The position numbers and the translations under genes were made by a program. The notes under the pieces were generated by a model. The model ran no database searches and was not told where the DNA came from. It saw only the letters and a list, made by a program, of their open reading frames with translations. A stretch of DNA of 6,198 nt from UBA6136 sp041158345 (GTDB lineage: Bacteria; Pseudomonadota; Gammaproteobacteria; Methylococcales; Methylococcaceae), in assembly GCA_041158345.1 (NCBI GenBank), contig JBEBBO010000140.1, positions 1-6,198 of the forward strand, written 5' to 3'. This document shows positions 4,806 to 6,198 of the stretch, piece after piece (within the stretch, counting starts at the first letter, position 1; each line of letters opens with the position of its first letter).

Positions 4806-5909
4806 GGGATGGGGCGCGGCGCTGAATCGGTGGGCTTCGGATCCCGGGACGCATCGCCAATAGGGTGCAGCGATCTCGATGTTGGCATTCAGCGCGACTG
4901 CGGCATGCCAGGGCCATCGAGGGTCAAAGACCATGCCGCGGGCAATGCCGATCAGATCGGCCTTGCCTGAAGCGATCAACGCCTCTGCGGCGAGAGGTTC
5001 CTGGATCAATCCGACGGCGATGGTGGGCATGCCGGTGTCCTTTCGAATGGCTTCTGCAAAGGGGACTTGATAGCCCGGTTCCAAAGGAATCTTTTGGGCG
5101 GGACTGAGGCCACCGCTAGAGACATGAATGTAGGCGGCACCCAGTGTCTTGAGGGCTTGGGTGAACTGCGTACTTTCCTCAAGGTTCCAGCCGCCCTCAA
5201 TCCAGTCGCTTGCTGAAATCCGAACGCCGATGGGCAGGCTGTCAGGGAGGCGGTCCCGCATCTCGCGGAAGATTCGGAGCGGCAGGCGCATGCGATTTTC
5301 AAGTGAACCGCCGTACTGATCCTCCCGCTGATTGGTCAGCGGCGAGAGAAATTCGTGGAGCAGGTAGCCATGTGCCGCGTGAAGTTCGATGAGGTCGATG
5401 CCGAGCCGATGCGCACGCTCCGCTGCGGCGACGAAGGCTTCAACAATCCGTTCGATCTCCGAGGGGATCAGTGCGGTGGGTTGGGGATCTCCCGCGGTAA
5501 ATGGAATCGGGGAGGGGGCCATGGGAAGCCAGCCCCCCTCCGAGGGAGGCACGTAGGCCCCGCCTTTCCAAGGTCGATTGGTGGATGCCTTGCGTCCCGC
5601 GTGCCCGATCTGTACTGCAAGGGGGATCGACGAGTAGGTTCGGATCAGGTCCAGCGTTTCCTGGAGTGCCGAGGCATGCGCATCCGACCATAGCCCCAGA
5701 TCCCAGGGTGTGATTCGGCCCTCCGGTGAAACGGCGGTGGCTTCAATGATGAGGAGACCCGCGCCTGATAGTGCGAGGTTTCCCAGATGCAGAAGATGCC
5801 AACCGGTCGCCAGCCCGTCGCGCGCGGAATATTGGCACATCGGGGGGATGACGATGCGATTCGGAAGCGCCAAGCCTCCAATGTCATAGGGTGAAAAGAG
5901 GGCACTCAC
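4803..5909 (-). CDS. NADH:flavin oxidoreductase / old yellow enzyme, YqjM/XenA class ene-reductase
   Basis: A 368-residue FMN-dependent TIM-barrel enzyme that reduces activated C=C bonds (enones, nitro-compounds) with NAD(P)H, in the cytoplasm. The N-terminus reads LPNRIVIPPMCQYSA (15-29), with Cys25 and Tyr27 at the positions that tune FMN and bind substrate in YqjM. Also seen: Gln100 in the AVQIGHAGRKAS segment (98-109), the substrate-binding pair His177/His180 in ELHAAHGYLLHEFLSP (175-190) with Tyr182, YGGSLENR (199-206), Arg230 in GVRIS, and the phosphate-binding IGIARG with Arg324. The early Cys and short length place it in the thermophilic-like (class II) OYEs rather than with E. coli NemA. 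The C-terminus reads APYWRCVPG followed by a short polar tail; Trp351 or Arg352 may reach the partner subunit, as in XenA/YqjM. The start is GTG at 5909 with GGAG 8 bases upstream, and MSALF matches how I recall family members beginning. Confidence 0.95.
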   Translation of the reverse strand: MSALFSPYDIGGLALPNRIVIPPMCQYSARDGLATGWHLLHLGNLALSGAGLLIIEATAVSPEGRITPWDLGLWSDAHASALQETLDLIRTYSSIPLAVQIGHAGRKASTNRPWKGGAYVPPSEGGWLPMAPSPIPFTAGDPQPTALIPSEIERIVEAFVAAAERAHRLGIDLIELHAAHGYLLHEFLSPLTNQREDQYGGSLENRMRLPLRIFREMRDRLPDSLPIGVRISASDWIEGGWNLEESTQFTQALKTLGAAYIHVSSGGLSPAQKIPLEPGYQVPFAEAIRKDTGMPTIAVGLIQEPLAAEALIASGKADLIGIARGMVFDPRWPWHAAVALNANIEIAAPYWRCVPGSEAHRFSAAPHP

Positions 5910-5947
5910 GGATTGGGCTCCGTCTCAGGGGTTCAAGAAAGCCTGAA

Positions 5948-5976
5948 ACTTTAAGGGCTGCCTCAGGGGATGGCAA
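5948..5976 (-). promoter_or_regulatory. Promoter candidate for the ene-reductase gene
   Basis: On the minus strand TTGCCA (5976-5971, 5 of 6 matches to TTGACA) and TAAAGT (5953-5948, 4 of 6 matches to TATAAT) are exactly 17 bases apart, the optimal spacing. The -10 ends 38 bases before the GTG start, so the leader is about 30 bases. It lies in the 109-base gap after the 58-residue gene, which holds nothing else clear. Confidence 0.5.
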
Positions 5977-6018
5977 TCCGGGCGAAGTTACCGGTACAGC
6001 ACCCAAACTGTCATTCGA

Positions 6019-6195
6019 TTACAGTCGGGGCAGGATGAAACGGCCCGCCAATCCTCCGATGATGAGGAACAAGGAGGCCCAAAACATCACAAAGGGGGGG
6101 TGAATAAAATCAGCCCCATTGCGGATGCCAATCACGCAATACCCGATGAGCATGAGGGCACCAAGGCCTAGGAAAAAATGAGAAACCTGTCGCAT
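6019..6195 (-). CDS. Small two-helix membrane protein (58 residues, unknown function)
   Basis: No family recognised. The frame reads MRQVSHFFLGLGALMLIGYC and continues to FILPRL before a TAA. Two hydrophobic segments (about 7-24 and 34-51) are joined by a short polar loop with RNGADFIHPP, so a helical hairpin in the inner membrane is expected, with Arg residues near both ends (Arg2, Arg52, Arg57). The ATG is only 3 bases from the window edge, so its ribosome site cannot be seen and the true start may lie outside. Codon use is GC-rich at third positions and the hydrophobic pattern is that of a real membrane protein. It is 109 bases upstream of the ene-reductase on the same strand, with a likely promoter between them, so co-transcription is uncertain. 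Confidence 0.68.
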   Translation of the reverse strand: MRQVSHFFLGLGALMLIGYCVIGIRNGADFIHPPFVMFWASLFLIIGGLAGRFILPRL

Positions 6196-6198
6196 GGG

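Noticed and set aside
5941..5957. AGCCT/GGGCT imperfect hairpin as terminator of the 58-residue gene
   Set aside because: Only five pairs including a G-U, a 10-base loop and no T-tract; the same bases fit better as the -10 region of the ene-reductase promoter.
638..6100. Three runs of seven G/C (638-644, 4071-4077, 6094-6100) as possible phase-variation tracts
   Set aside because: Seven is short for slippage tracts, each run sits in a sensible codon context (Pro-Pro or Gly-Gly), and by base composition one or two such runs are expected in 6 kb.

Overview
The window is about 6.2 kb of moderately GC-rich, gene-dense chromosomal DNA, most likely from a gammaproteobacterium. A bacterial thiopurine S-methyltransferase, an RmuC-type protein and a YqjM/XenA-type old yellow enzyme together fit that group, but no phylogenetic marker is present, so this is inference. 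There is no sign of a mobile element, phage, CRISPR array, tRNA or rRNA.

Layout, left to right. At 1-866 on the minus strand lies the end of a nitrate/sulfonate/taurine-type ABC importer operon: an ATPase followed, with an ATGA overlap, by a permease cut by the window edge. Divergent from it is rmuC (985-2349, plus). A 10-bp hairpin terminator (2376-2401) separates rmuC from a convergent minus-strand cluster of three genes, in transcription order a small exported beta-rich protein (3814-3428), thiopurine methyltransferase (3419-2766) and a DUF861-type cupin (2716-2423). Divergent from this cluster is a single macrodomain gene (3916-4428, plus). A 9-bp hairpin with a large loop follows it. The right side is minus-strand: a 58-residue two-helix membrane protein (6195-6019), an FMN ene-reductase (5909-4803), and a 56-residue protein with a C-terminal membrane helix (4677-4507).

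The named genes are housekeeping or detoxification functions: solute uptake, recombination-associated RmuC, S- (and possibly Se/Te-) methylation, ADP-ribose metabolism and reduction of activated alkenes. I see no proven joint system. The main candidates for something undescribed are: (1) the structured leader of the 56-residue gene, with two hairpins and a 7-bp inverted repeat that would mask its Shine-Dalgarno sequence; (2) a second, independent Shine-Dalgarno-masking hairpin before the cupin gene; (3) the two small membrane proteins; and (4) a macrodomain with His in place of the usual catalytic Asn.
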